Assembly: GCF_001698815.1 (NCBI RefSeq)
Contig: NZ_LGSI01000048.1
Coordinates: 1-64,000 of the forward strand
Direction of reading: 5' to 3'
Length of the DNA stretch: 64,000 bases
Source of the DNA: Pseudomonas syringae
GTDB lineage: Bacteria; Pseudomonadota; Gammaproteobacteria; Pseudomonadales; Pseudomonadaceae
Numbering within the stretch: position 1 is the first letter of the stretch; each line of letters starts with the position of its first letter. The position numbers and the translations under genes are program-made. This document shows positions 9,401-17,790 of the stretch, one piece after another. Under the pieces are notes generated by a model. That model saw only the letters and a program-made list of their open reading frames with translations. It was not told the origin of the DNA and did not search any database.

Positions 9401-9992
9401 CTTCTTCTTTTTGCGAAAGATATCGGCCAGCCGTGTCGATCAGCACCGCGTTATTGGCGAAGTACCAATCGCACTGACGCGTGCCTTGAGTATCGCGGGT
9501 CAGCTTGCGTTCAATTTTATTGAGCGGGAAATCCAGCCCGGAAAAATCCAGCAGACTGGTCTTGCCTGCTCCCGTTGGCCCGATGACCAGATACCAGGGC
9601 AGTTCATCGCGCCAGCGCTCGCTGCGACCTCGGTACAGGCTTGAGGTTTTCAGGGTGTGCACCGCCTCGGCAAACCGGCCGCGCAGCTCTTTCTGTTCAT
9701 CGGCTATCTTCTCGGCATTCTGCAAGCGCTCCTGCCCGACGGCACTTTCCTCCTCCCGTTGTTTGCGAACATTGTCATGCCAACTGACGAACACCATCAG
9801 CAACGCCCATAGCAACAGCACCACGCAGATGCTCAGCAGCCGGGTAGCAGAATCCTCCCAGAGTCTATGATCCGAAATCGCAACCAGTGGCCCGACACAC
9901 CAGATCAATAGTGCAACCGATAGCACCAGAAGCAACGACCAGACCCAGGTTTTGCGCAGCACAGCGGCCAGCTTTTTAAAAAAATCTTTCAT
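6480..9992 (-). CDS. tssM: T6SS membrane complex protein TssM (IcmF)
   Basis: A 1170-residue inner-membrane protein. Two hydrophobic segments near residues 17-38 and 52-70 are followed by a cytoplasmic GTPase-like domain with Walker A GPTGAGKTS (138-146) and the motif DTAGRY. A third transmembrane segment near residue 450 leads into a large periplasmic part with IcmF/DUF1215-type sequence. TssM spans the envelope and contacts TssL and the lipoprotein TssJ. I start at the ATG at 9992 (MKDFFKK) because upstream codons do not look like TssM. The intact Walker A suggests nucleotide binding is retained. It follows tssL by 14 bases. Confidence 0.95.
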   Translation of the reverse strand: MKDFFKKLAAVLRKTWVWSLLLVLSVALLIWCVGPLVAISDHRLWEDSATRLLSICVVLLLWALLMVFVSWHDNVRKQREEESAVGQERLQNAEKIADEQKELRGRFAEAVHTLKTSSLYRGRSERWRDELPWYLVIGPTGAGKTSLLDFSGLDFPLNKIERKLTRDTQGTRQCDWYFANNAVLIDTAGRYLSQKEEVDRASWSTLLGLLRTRRRNRPLNGILVSVDIETLGGPEDELENLARQVRSRLQEIHQRLHVDVPVYLVLSKADELPGFTTFFDQLSREETEQVLGATFRKDQNGTDAVILRAAFDALLQRLNSQVVSRMHLDRDIKRRGLILEFPNRLGMVGERLCLFVDMAFTGSRYQRSSQLRGFYLASAPHLANKLNKDTAAIGASSGMASSVLPTLRSGRALFINNLLARVIFPEAELVGLDKREAHRIHWRHRVLYGGSLAALSLFALAWASGFSANHQRLESLRDLARQLTQERSALSPQDDELAALKALDLSYQASNVFPDKQQIGLHERNGLYQGEPSNLVLDAAYRRELETLLLPRVARLLEAQIRSNLQDREQLSGSLRAYLMLNLQERRDAAWLKEWVAADWSVRFSGNTAAQNSLNEHLQRLLVRPFSHSLNTELVTQARQVLRSESLATVVYRALRDQAQDLPQYRLNQHLGPQGSIFTGTDYAIPGFYTQRGYQQNFVVKGPALVTGILRDNWVLGEGTDISAMDLRRLMVELEQFYFRDYSNHWSEAVGRVRLQSFTFAADGADQVASLTAASSPLLQLLMEVRDHTRFQATAESVEALTSAEPAKAGALGKVAAAAAEQAKDAMVKNLPDTAKKSMQRRFEPLHRLLDDSNGPAADLAPAFQALNELQLQLSTLARSSQQDQSAYELAKARMGGQRDVLSALRNTSTRLPQPVNGWFSAVADDTWSMVLGDAYQYLNQRYQNELYSFYGKAIDKRYPFSAHSTSDVALNDFREFFRAQGLAEKFFDTFMRPFVSGEPGSYRLRSVDGRTLPMSRVFLEQMSHANVIRRSFFAENPNEPQILFKLEPYTLDPSVSRAEFRLGHQQMEYRHGPVVPASFKWPTDADYGRTSLVLEKIAGRALGLEENTGPWSLFRLFDLMQTEYLRGRDVMIMKANVGGLRANYLLTSQRSPNPFDLSAVRRFRLPGQL

Positions 9993-10006
9993 GACTCTTC
10001 TCTGTA

Positions 10007-10876
10007 TTACGACCGGGGCTGACTCGATATTGGATCGAGCGACTGATAAGGCTGGAGGACTGTTTCGCGCTGCTCGCCCAACACCCAGGCAAAACCGGAA
10101 TACATCGCCGCAAGGCTGATCAGCGTGAAGATCACCACCAGCCACCAGGGAACAATACGTATCAGGCTGCGACGCGCGTCATTGAGGCCTTCCCAGTGAG
10201 GCGAAAGCTCGCGTGGAATCTCGCCTCGCTGGTTTAGGATCTGGCGGTACAGGCTGTCGCGTATGGCTTCCAGCTCGACGTTGCCTCGGGGCAGGACTCG
10301 ATACTTACCCTCAAAACCGAGTGAAAGGCAGACGTACATAAGCTCAAGCAGGGGCAGATACTTCGACGGGTTTTGCAGGACCCGATCGAGCAGGTGAAAG
10401 AACTTCTCTCCGCCGGACGTCTCGCCCTGGAATTTACTCAGCAGACTCATCTTCGACCATTCGCTGCGATCGCCCCAAGGCGACATCACCACTGCCTCAT
10501 CAAGGACAGTACACAGCACATAGCGAGCGGCCTGAACCTGGCTGCTCTCGGCGCCGCTTTGCGCGGCAGCCACATCGAACGCCCGCATGCTTTCGCACAA
10601 CCGGGCATTGAGCTCGGCGAGGCCTTCCTTTTTATCTTCGCGCTTGAGACCGGTCACTTCGCCAAGCAGTGGCGCAGCCGCAGCGACCAGCATGTTCATG
10701 CTGACGCTGAAGGACTCGGCCGGCCGGATGCGCGCGGCATACACCAGACGATCTTCAAGACGCTCGACGCGTGACTCCGGTTTGAAATCAGTCAACGGGC
10801 TTTTGGGCGGTCCTGGCCGGTCCGTACCCAGAAAAACGGTCTTGTTGTCCCCAGGATTTTCGATATCCATGCTCAT
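10007..10876 (-). CDS. tssL: T6SS membrane complex protein TssL (DotU)
   Basis: A 289-residue DotU/TssL protein. The N-terminal 230 residues form the cytoplasmic all-helical domain (YVLCTVLDEAVVMSPWGDRSEW is the family hallmark). One C-terminal transmembrane helix (WWLVVIFTLISLAAMYSGFAW) anchors it in the inner membrane. There is no peptidoglycan-binding OmpA extension, so it is the short form. A GGAGC Shine-Dalgarno at the end of tssK serves the first ATG; a second ATG two codons on is possible. It partners TssM and TssK and links the baseplate to the membrane complex. Confidence 0.94.
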   Translation of the reverse strand: MSMDIENPGDNKTVFLGTDRPGPPKSPLTDFKPESRVERLEDRLVYAARIRPAESFSVSMNMLVAAAAPLLGEVTGLKREDKKEGLAELNARLCESMRAFDVAAAQSGAESSQVQAARYVLCTVLDEAVVMSPWGDRSEWSKMSLLSKFQGETSGGEKFFHLLDRVLQNPSKYLPLLELMYVCLSLGFEGKYRVLPRGNVELEAIRDSLYRQILNQRGEIPRELSPHWEGLNDARRSLIRIVPWWLVVIFTLISLAAMYSGFAWVLGEQRETVLQPYQSLDPISSQPRS

Positions 10877-10882
10877 TCAGGT

Positions 10883-12214
10883 TCAGCTCCTTATGGCCCA
10901 GAAGTTCAGATCAAGCCCGTCGAAGTCTCCGGAGACGTGGAAGGCAAAACCTCCAGAGCTTTCCAACTGGGCGAGTTCCTGCGAATGAAGTTCGAGCAGG
11001 AAATAGGTTTTATTGGCATGAAAGGGGATTTGCCGCGGTGCGACCGGCAGCGGCTTGACCTTGATGCCCGGCAGGTGCAGGTTCACCAACTGACGGATGC
11101 TTTCGACGGGCGCGACCTTCAGGTAGGCGGGAAGGCGCTTGCGCAACTCCTCGGAGTCGCAATGCGCGCTGGCGGCGAGGACGAAAATGGAAGAGCCCAA
11201 CAGTGATCGATCCAGCAAGGGCGCGACGAGAATGCCGTACTGGCGCTCCTGCAAAGGCAGCACAACCGCATGTTGCTCAAGTACCATCGACAGCAGTTGT
11301 CGGGCCTCGCCCATCAGCTGTCGCAAGCAGCCCGCCTGATCAGCGTGTGAATAAAACGTTTCCAGGCGCGGACGCTTGCTGTCGCTGGCAAACGTCGACA
11401 ACTCGCCCAGCATGCCCAGCAGCACGGTATACAGCTCTTCAGGATGGACCTGATCAAGCTCCAGCATTTGCCGCAACACCAGCTCGGTGCGATTGATCAG
11501 CTGCAACATCATGAAGTCACCCACTTCCGCTGCACCGCCTTTGCCGCTGGCCTGAATACGCTCGGCGATGGCTTCACCACGCAGGGTAAGCAAAGCGATG
11601 ACCTCATTGAGGCAGGCCAGCAAATACTCGCTGTGGCGCAGATGCAGAAACGTCGCGCAGAACTCGGAATTGAGCGCGATCCCGCCGTTTGTCGTCACCC
11701 CCGTCAACTCGCACAGTTTGAGTTTCACATACGCCTTGTCGGTGAGCTCATCGCCCACCAGCAGCCGGAAATCCGGGCGTCCACAGCTGATATCACTGCG
11801 CGAATCGCTGCCCGCATTGGAATCGGAAATCTCGTCTACATAGCGGGTATAGCGGGCCAGCACGTCGACCTGCTTAGAATCCCGAGACTCGACGTTATCG
11901 CCTGCCGACAGCGGCAAAGCGAGGTACACCGAGGTGCTGCCACTGTCCGGCGCGATATCCAGAGTGAGCAACTGTTTGCTGAAGGCCAAATCAAAGAAAG
12001 TGCCGTCTGGAAACATACCTGAAGCGTGAGTGACGACGATCTTGCTCATATTGAAGTACTGCGGATCAATCGCAAGATTGAAGAAGCCCCAGGCGTTGCG
12101 TTTGAGCAGCAACGTGTGAGCCTTGATCTGACTCTCGAAATAACGATCGTTGTGTTGAAAATGCTGCGGGCGAAGCAGCATGCCTTCCTGCCAGATGACT
12201 TTGTGGTTGTTCAT
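10883..12214 (-). CDS. tssK: T6SS baseplate protein TssK
   Basis: A 443-residue TssK (VasE/ImpJ) protein, opening with the family signature VIWQEGMLLRPQHFQ. TssK is a cytoplasmic trimer; its N-terminal part binds the TssF-TssG wedge and its C-terminal part docks on TssL. The length is normal. The ATG overlaps the tssJ stop (ATGA), and six bases separate its end from tssL. No unusual feature is seen. Confidence 0.95.
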   Translation of the reverse strand: MNNHKVIWQEGMLLRPQHFQHNDRYFESQIKAHTLLLKRNAWGFFNLAIDPQYFNMSKIVVTHASGMFPDGTFFDLAFSKQLLTLDIAPDSGSTSVYLALPLSAGDNVESRDSKQVDVLARYTRYVDEISDSNAGSDSRSDISCGRPDFRLLVGDELTDKAYVKLKLCELTGVTTNGGIALNSEFCATFLHLRHSEYLLACLNEVIALLTLRGEAIAERIQASGKGGAAEVGDFMMLQLINRTELVLRQMLELDQVHPEELYTVLLGMLGELSTFASDSKRPRLETFYSHADQAGCLRQLMGEARQLLSMVLEQHAVVLPLQERQYGILVAPLLDRSLLGSSIFVLAASAHCDSEELRKRLPAYLKVAPVESIRQLVNLHLPGIKVKPLPVAPRQIPFHANKTYFLLELHSQELAQLESSGGFAFHVSGDFDGLDLNFWAIRS

Positions 12215-12699
12215 TGGCCATCCACCCTGGCGACCGACTCGCTGCCGTCATGGATTCCACGGTGGTCGAGGTTCAGCTCTGCACGGGTCATGTCGTCTGG
12301 TGTCACGCGGATCACATGACGCCATTTGGTTTCCGGCAGATCACGATAAGCCGCCAAGACGCCGACGTAGCGACTGCCTTCCTTTACGTGCAGCTTGAGC
12401 TGCAGCCGCTCCCCGGGGCGTAACTCAAACTCTTCGCTGGCGACCAGATCCGGCGCCAGCAGCTCCTTTGCCTGGCTATAGAGGCCAAAGAAGTCCACGG
12501 TCTCGAACAGGACGGGATTTTTCAGTTCCAGCAAGCGCAACACAATGGGCGACGGGCGCCCGTTGATATCAGGGTTCAACTGATCGCTGGCATTGAGTTC
12601 AAGCTCCAGGCGAGTCTGGGTCGAATAAGGCGAAAGCGCCGAGCAGCCGACCAGCAGCAAAACAAGGCCCAACAAAGTCGGGGCACAAAAACGCAACAT
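12211..12699 (-). CDS. tssJ: T6SS outer-membrane lipoprotein TssJ
   Basis: A 162-residue lipoprotein with signal MLRFCAPTLLGLVLLLVGC; the lipidated cysteine is residue 19. The mature part (LELELNASDQLNPDINGRPSPIVLRLLELK) is the TssJ/VasD beta-sandwich signature. TssJ anchors TssM to the outer membrane. I choose the ATG at 12699, since the longer reading places 12 residues before the signal. It is 10 bases after fha and overlaps tssK. It matches the gene called lip2 in P. aeruginosa HSI-II. Confidence 0.93.
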   Translation of the reverse strand: MLRFCAPTLLGLVLLLVGCSALSPYSTQTRLELELNASDQLNPDINGRPSPIVLRLLELKNPVLFETVDFFGLYSQAKELLAPDLVASEEFELRPGERLQLKLHVKEGSRYVGVLAAYRDLPETKWRHVIRVTPDDMTRAELNLDHRGIHDGSESVARVDGQ

Positions 12700-12709
12700 G
12701 GGGATATCC

Positions 12710-13912
12710 TCAGTTTCCGGAATGCAGAGTGGCAATCAAACGCACTTGATCGGCGTAGACCTGGGCGAAGTCGCGGGCCAGCAACCGCTCGCTCCAGTCA
12801 TCGTCCTGGCGCAACGTCTCGTAGTACCGCTCATAGGCGCGCCAGCGCGCGCCTGCGGTCGTAAATAGCGATTTGCGAGTGTCGCGCTCGAAACGCAAAG
12901 TTAGCTGCTGGGGCGAAAAATGCTCAAGTGCGCCACGCAGGGCCGCCCGGCTTGCCGCCAACATGGCCACTTGATGGGCTTGAACATCTCGAAATCCTTG
13001 GGCCACCGTCTGTTGCGCCGTTCGCTGCCCTGGTTTTGGCGGTTGCAGCAAAAGGCCGAGCGCTTCACCGGCATCCCCTGTGTACTTGAGCGGATTAAGG
13101 CTGCTGTGTTGCGCGGTGCTTTGAGCCAGGCGTAACTCGTTTTTCAGCTCGCTTCGGGTGCGCAGGCTTTGCTGCAACCCGCCGATGCTCTGTTTGAGCA
13201 ATTGCGCCGCATCGATCGCCAACCTCTCGCGACTGTCCTGATCCAGAGCATCCATTTCGACCCCAAGCGCCGCCCCAAAACGCTGCCAGAAACTATCGCT
13301 CTGGCGTTCAGGCTCCACCGGATCGGGCGGCAACAAAACTTGAGGTGCGGCGATCAGTTCTGGCACGAGCAGGCTTTGTGTATCAGCTGGCCCGTAATCG
13401 ACGCCTTGCTCGGACGCTTGCTGAGCCAGGCGTGGAGATAGAAGTTCGTCGAAATCCGAACCTCGACTCACCTGTTGAGCCAAATCCGCCAGCAGATCGA
13501 GTTCAAGAAAGGCATCGTCCGGAATGAGATTCCCGGCCAATGGTGGGCGATCAACGACACCGATATCCACACCAATAAAACTGCCAGGATCCTTGATCAG
13601 ACGCGCACGGATCTCGAATTTGCCCAGTCGATAGAGGGTGCCATGCTCAATGCGATGACTTTCGCCTCTGCCCAGAGGCTGTTGATTCCCGGTGACAAAC
13701 GTGCCGTTTTTGCTGATGTCAGTCAGGTAAAAGTCGCCATCGCGAAACGTAACCTGCGCGTGCGTGCCGGACATGTAGCAGTCGCGATCCAGAATCATCC
13801 AGTCGCAGTGTTTGTCCCGACCGATCAAGCCTCCCGCTTGCTTGAATATCTTGTGCGGCGCCTGTCCAGAGGCGATGTTACCGTTATCAAGCAGCTCGAA
13901 AATCAGCTCCAT
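12710..13912 (-). CDS. fha: T6SS FHA-domain protein TagH/Fha
   Basis: A 400-residue protein with an N-terminal FHA domain (about residues 25-95: IGRDKHCDWMI, SGTHAQV, NGTFVTG). The remainder, about residues 200-400, is the TagH/ImpI C-terminal helical domain. FHA domains bind phosphothreonine, so this is the natural reader for the Stk1 kinase of the same operon. One detail: the usual S-R-x-H phosphopeptide motif reads S-G-T-H here, losing the Arg that often contacts phosphate. The start at 13912 (MELIFELLDNG) fits the family and leaves a 19-base gap after the small lipoprotein gene. Confidence 0.9.
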   Translation of the reverse strand: MELIFELLDNGNIASGQAPHKIFKQAGGLIGRDKHCDWMILDRDCYMSGTHAQVTFRDGDFYLTDISKNGTFVTGNQQPLGRGESHRIEHGTLYRLGKFEIRARLIKDPGSFIGVDIGVVDRPPLAGNLIPDDAFLELDLLADLAQQVSRGSDFDELLSPRLAQQASEQGVDYGPADTQSLLVPELIAAPQVLLPPDPVEPERQSDSFWQRFGAALGVEMDALDQDSRERLAIDAAQLLKQSIGGLQQSLRTRSELKNELRLAQSTAQHSSLNPLKYTGDAGEALGLLLQPPKPGQRTAQQTVAQGFRDVQAHQVAMLAASRAALRGALEHFSPQQLTLRFERDTRKSLFTTAGARWRAYERYYETLRQDDDWSERLLARDFAQVYADQVRLIATLHSGN

Positions 13913-13931
13913 CTTGAGTTTCTCCTTGTTG

Positions 13932-14072
13932 TCAGTTGCCGCGATTGATGGTTTGCGGATCACCGAGAGCACGGTATTCGTCGTCGCTGAATTTGTACTG
14001 CCCCGCGCAGCCAGTCAGGCCAAACGCGGCAATGAGCGAAACCAGCACGACTTGCCGGAGGCGAACAGACAT
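13932..14072 (-). CDS. Small T6SS lipoprotein (orfX-like)
   Basis: A 46-residue lipoprotein: signal MSVRLRQVVLVSLIAAFGLTGC, then a short mature tail (AGQYKFSDDEYRALGDPQTI). GGAG lies 9 bases upstream of the chosen ATG. It occupies the same place as the small orfX gene between clpV2/sfa2 and fha2 in P. aeruginosa HSI-II. Its role is unknown; a lipid-anchored accessory at the outer membrane near TssJ is a guess. It is easily missed because it is so short. Confidence 0.78.
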   Translation of the reverse strand: MSVRLRQVVLVSLIAAFGLTGCAGQYKFSDDEYRALGDPQTINRGN

Positions 14073-14161
14073 CAAAGAGTTCTCCAAAAACACAGAATGG
14101 GAGCAGCGACCGCGAGCTTCGCAAGGCCGCGCAAAGGAGTTGCAGAAGGGAAATTTCATGA

Positions 14162-16771
14162 TCACGCGAACTCACACGCGACGCCGTTTTCATTGAGCGT
14201 GGCATGTACCTGAGTCAGGGTTTGCCCTGCTGCCATCACCTCCAGGAGTCGGTCGGCAATCAGTGGCAACAGATGAAGGTCGATCAAATGATCGATAAGC
14301 CGGGCTCCGCTTTCGCCTTGCACACAGCGCTCCGTCAGGTGATCGACCAATGACTGGCTATAGCTGAACGCAAGCTTGCGCCGGCGCAGACGCTCGTTGA
14401 GACGTTGAAGCTTGAGCTCGACAAGCTCGCGCATCACCGGACCACCAACCGGGTAGTAAGGGACGACTCGCATCCGTGCCAACAGGGCGGGTTTGAAATG
14501 CTTGCTCAGTGCCGGCCGAATGGCAGCCTCAAGCGCATCAGCTTCGGGTCGGTTGCCATCCCGGCACAACGCTTCGATCCGGTCGCTCGCCAGGTTCGAC
14601 GTCATCAGGATCAGCGTATTGCGGAAATCGATTTCGCGCCCTTCGCCATCGTTGGCGATGCCCTTGTCGAAGATTTGGTAAAACAGGTTCAACACGTCCG
14701 GATCGGCTTTCTCCACCTCATCGAGCAGCACCACCGAATAGGGTTTCTGACGTACCGCCTCGGTCAGCATCCCGCCCTCGCCATAACCGACGTAACCCGG
14801 AGGCGCACCAATCAGACGTGACACGGTATGTTTTTCCTGGAACTCCGACATATTGATGGTGGTGACGAAGCGCTCACCCCCGTACAAAAGGTCGGCCAAT
14901 GCCAATGCTGTTTCGGTCTTGCCTACCCCACTGGGGCCGACCAGCAGAAACACACCCACTGGCGCGTCGGTCTTGTTCAAGCCTGCTGCGGTGGCGCGCA
15001 TCGACCGGTCGAGCGCATGCACCGCTTGATCCTGACCGCGAATGCGTTGGCGCAAGTCCACCGCGAAACTCGCGACCCTGGCATTGTGCTCCCGCGCCAG
15101 TTGCTCGAGCGGAACGCCCGTCCACGCACTGACGACTTCGGCGACCAGCCTTGGGCAAACTTCAAAACTCACCAGACGCTCGACGGCCTGCGCTTGCGCC
15201 AGTGCCTGCCGGGTTTGCTGCAGTCGGGTCTCAAGGTCGTCCAGATTCGCAATGCTGTCTTGCGACGCCTCATCTACGGTTGTCGCGCTGCCAGTGACCG
15301 GCGCACTCGCCCGCAGTTGGCGCAACTCAAGAAGCTGCTGCGCCAGACGCTGTTGTGCGAGCCAGCGTTGTTGCAGATCCTCCTCCTCGTTGCGGGCCTG
15401 CATGAGGCGACTGCCCAGCGCATCAAGGGCTTCGCGATCCACGGGCAGACCGGCTTCGGCATCGCGACACAACGCTTGTTGTTCCCGGCAGCCCTCGGCC
15501 AATTCACCGCGTAGACGCTCCAGACTTTGTGGGGCGGCGGCAAGGCTGATGCGAACTCTGGCACACGCCGTATCGAGTACATCCACTGCCTTGTCGGGCA
15601 GTTGCCGCCCCGTCAGATATCGCGCGGACAGCTCGGCCGCGGCCACCACAGCATCGTCACGCAGATAGATGCCGTGGCTTTGTTCGTAGACCGAGGCCAG
15701 GCCGCGCAATATGGTTACCGCTTCGCCAACCGTGGGTTCATGCAGTTGTACGGGTTGAAAACGTCGCGCGAGCGCCGGATCCTTTTCGAAATATTTTTTA
15801 TATTCAGCCCATGTTGTCGCAGCGATAGTGCGCAATTCGCCACGAGCCAACGCTGGCTTGAGCAGATTCGCAGCGTCCGAGCCTCCGGCCTGACCGCCTG
15901 CGCCGATCAGGGTATGGGCTTCATCGATAAACAGCACGATGGGTTTTGGCGACGCCTTGACCTCATCGATCACCCCTTTGAGTCGGCGTTCGAATTCACC
16001 TTTGACACTGGCGCCCGCCTGCAGAAGGCCCATGTCCAAGGACAGCAACTCGACACCTTTGAGGGCTTGTGGTACTTCGCCAACGGCGATCCGCGACGCC
16101 AGCCCCTCCACCACTGCGGTTTTGCCCACCCCCGCTTCACCCACCACAATCGGGTTGTTCTTGCGTCGGCGCGCGAGGATATCGATCATCTGGCGGATCG
16201 CATCGTCACGGCACAGGACCGGATCCAGATTGCCGTCTCGCGCTTGCTGGGTCAGGTTGTGTGTGAAGCGCTGCAACAGGGATTCGCTCTGCGGCCCAGA
16301 GCCATTTGAGGTCGTATCGGTTTTCTCGGATAACGCAAAATCACGTAGCCGCTCGCTGTTCAATCTACTCAGCAACGGTTGGTAGCGAGTGCCCGCATAA
16401 CGTAGCGGATTTCGTAACAACGCGAGGATCAGTGCTGCCTGCTCGACCTGGCTCTGGCCCAGTTCAAGGTTGGCAACCAACAGCGCATCCTGCAGCCATT
16501 GCACCAGTTCGGGGGCGAATACCGGATTGCGCGACGCGCTCTGTTCCACGTGCGGTTGCAACGCCGCCGCCAGCTCTCCTGCGTCTACTTCGGCATCCAG
16601 CAACGCGCGAACCAGAAGCCCTTGGGGTCGTTCCAGCAGCGCCAGCAGCAAATCCTCGATCAGGATTTTGCTGCCACCGCGAGCCACACAGCGCTCGGCG
16701 CAGGCTTCAAGGTCGCGCCGGGTTTCGGCGTCCAGCGCCTGAATCAGCAGTTGCAGGTCTACATTGATCAT
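14162..16771 (-). CDS. clpV: T6SS sheath-disassembly ATPase ClpV (TssH)
   Basis: An 869-residue Clp/Hsp100 AAA+ ATPase. An N-terminal ClpN repeat (about 1-145) is followed by AAA-1 with Walker A GEAGVGKT (211-218), a middle coiled-coil region (about 400-510) and AAA-2 with Walker A GPSGVGKT and the ClpB-type MSEFQEKHTVSRLIGAPPGY. ClpV extracts subunits from contracted TssB-TssC sheath so they can be reused. I start at 16771 because that ATG overlaps the tssG stop (ATGA) and sits 9 bases after AAGGA. The 89 bases after it hold no sfa2-type activator gene, unlike P. aeruginosa HSI-II. Confidence 0.95.
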   Translation of the reverse strand: MINVDLQLLIQALDAETRRDLEACAERCVARGGSKILIEDLLLALLERPQGLLVRALLDAEVDAGELAAALQPHVEQSASRNPVFAPELVQWLQDALLVANLELGQSQVEQAALILALLRNPLRYAGTRYQPLLSRLNSERLRDFALSEKTDTTSNGSGPQSESLLQRFTHNLTQQARDGNLDPVLCRDDAIRQMIDILARRRKNNPIVVGEAGVGKTAVVEGLASRIAVGEVPQALKGVELLSLDMGLLQAGASVKGEFERRLKGVIDEVKASPKPIVLFIDEAHTLIGAGGQAGGSDAANLLKPALARGELRTIAATTWAEYKKYFEKDPALARRFQPVQLHEPTVGEAVTILRGLASVYEQSHGIYLRDDAVVAAAELSARYLTGRQLPDKAVDVLDTACARVRISLAAAPQSLERLRGELAEGCREQQALCRDAEAGLPVDREALDALGSRLMQARNEEEDLQQRWLAQQRLAQQLLELRQLRASAPVTGSATTVDEASQDSIANLDDLETRLQQTRQALAQAQAVERLVSFEVCPRLVAEVVSAWTGVPLEQLAREHNARVASFAVDLRQRIRGQDQAVHALDRSMRATAAGLNKTDAPVGVFLLVGPSGVGKTETALALADLLYGGERFVTTINMSEFQEKHTVSRLIGAPPGYVGYGEGGMLTEAVRQKPYSVVLLDEVEKADPDVLNLFYQIFDKGIANDGEGREIDFRNTLILMTSNLASDRIEALCRDGNRPEADALEAAIRPALSKHFKPALLARMRVVPYYPVGGPVMRELVELKLQRLNERLRRRKLAFSYSQSLVDHLTERCVQGESGARLIDHLIDLHLLPLIADRLLEVMAAGQTLTQVHATLNENGVACEFA

Positions 16772-17790
16772 GGGCATTGGTCCTTATGAATATGGCTGCC
16801 GAGGGTCACAATTCCGTCGGCTGTTTCGCGTCCCAGCCAGCTGGTCCAGCCAAGACGGCAAGCGCTCTGCGCGCACAGGCGTAACTCGTGGATTTCTTCA
16901 TGGCGCAGCGCCAGGCGAATGTCGTAGTCCAGCGGGTCTCGCAGACTGAATCGCACCAGTGCGCAGAGCGGCTGATAGCCGGTGCCGATCGGCAGGAATT
17001 CATGAAAACGTTGCCAATCGAGTTCACGAATGTGAATCCGGAATTTGCCGCTGCGGTCACGCACCTGCTCGCCAAGCACCAGGTTGTGGCTCAGATGGCT
17101 GTTCTTCTGGCCGAGGCTGTTTTGCTGATCCTTGAGGATGTCCACGACACGCGGTACGCATTGCTCGATATCCACTTCTGCGTGCTTGAAGTAGTAACGC
17201 AGCACCGCCTCGATCAACGCCGCGGAGTGGGCGCGCAGGCTGAGCAAACCGAGGTACGGCAGCAGACGCTTCCAGTTGATTTCCTTGGCCAGGCGGATCT
17301 TGTCGCCACCCAGCCCGACCAGCGCGAACAAGCGTTGTGAAAAGGGATCGACCGCACCTTTCTGAAAGCTTGCTCGATAGCGGTACTTGCGCCAGATCGG
17401 CGTCATCAAGCGGTGCAGCCGATGGTTGATCAGATCAAGAAACATCCGCGTAGTATTGGCATCATCACCATCGCCCAATGCCTGTTCGGCATAGAACACC
17501 GGCAACGGCGACCCAGCCCCAGAGAGGCCGAGCAGGTTAAGCCGCATGTGGGCGCGAAGCCTCCCGTCCTCACTGAAGAACTGCACACAATCGACATCGC
17601 TCCCCGGAAATCCCAGGCTCGGATTGGCCTGAAACTCGAGCTGATCGTAAAGCTGCTCTTCGCTCAGATCCGGGCAGGCTTCGCGCACAGTGTCCAGCGC
17701 CAGCAGCACGGCCTGGAACAGCGAATACTCGCGGATCGTCCGCGTCAGCTCATTCAGAGCAGGGGTTGTTGCCCCATTCGTGGTGTCCAT
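16768..17790 (-). CDS. tssG: T6SS baseplate protein TssG
   Basis: A 340-residue TssG (VasB/ImpH) baseplate wedge protein, recognisable by IREYSLFQAV near the start and FQANPSLGFPGSDV. It binds TssF in a 2:1 complex with TssK and TssE. AAGGAGAGG precedes the ATG, and the gene overlaps the end of tssF by 37 bases. The overlap with clpV shows tight coupling. Confidence 0.94.
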   Translation of the reverse strand: MDTTNGATTPALNELTRTIREYSLFQAVLLALDTVREACPDLSEEQLYDQLEFQANPSLGFPGSDVDCVQFFSEDGRLRAHMRLNLLGLSGAGSPLPVFYAEQALGDGDDANTTRMFLDLINHRLHRLMTPIWRKYRYRASFQKGAVDPFSQRLFALVGLGGDKIRLAKEINWKRLLPYLGLLSLRAHSAALIEAVLRYYFKHAEVDIEQCVPRVVDILKDQQNSLGQKNSHLSHNLVLGEQVRDRSGKFRIHIRELDWQRFHEFLPIGTGYQPLCALVRFSLRDPLDYDIRLALRHEEIHELRLCAQSACRLGWTSWLGRETADGIVTLGSHIHKDQCP

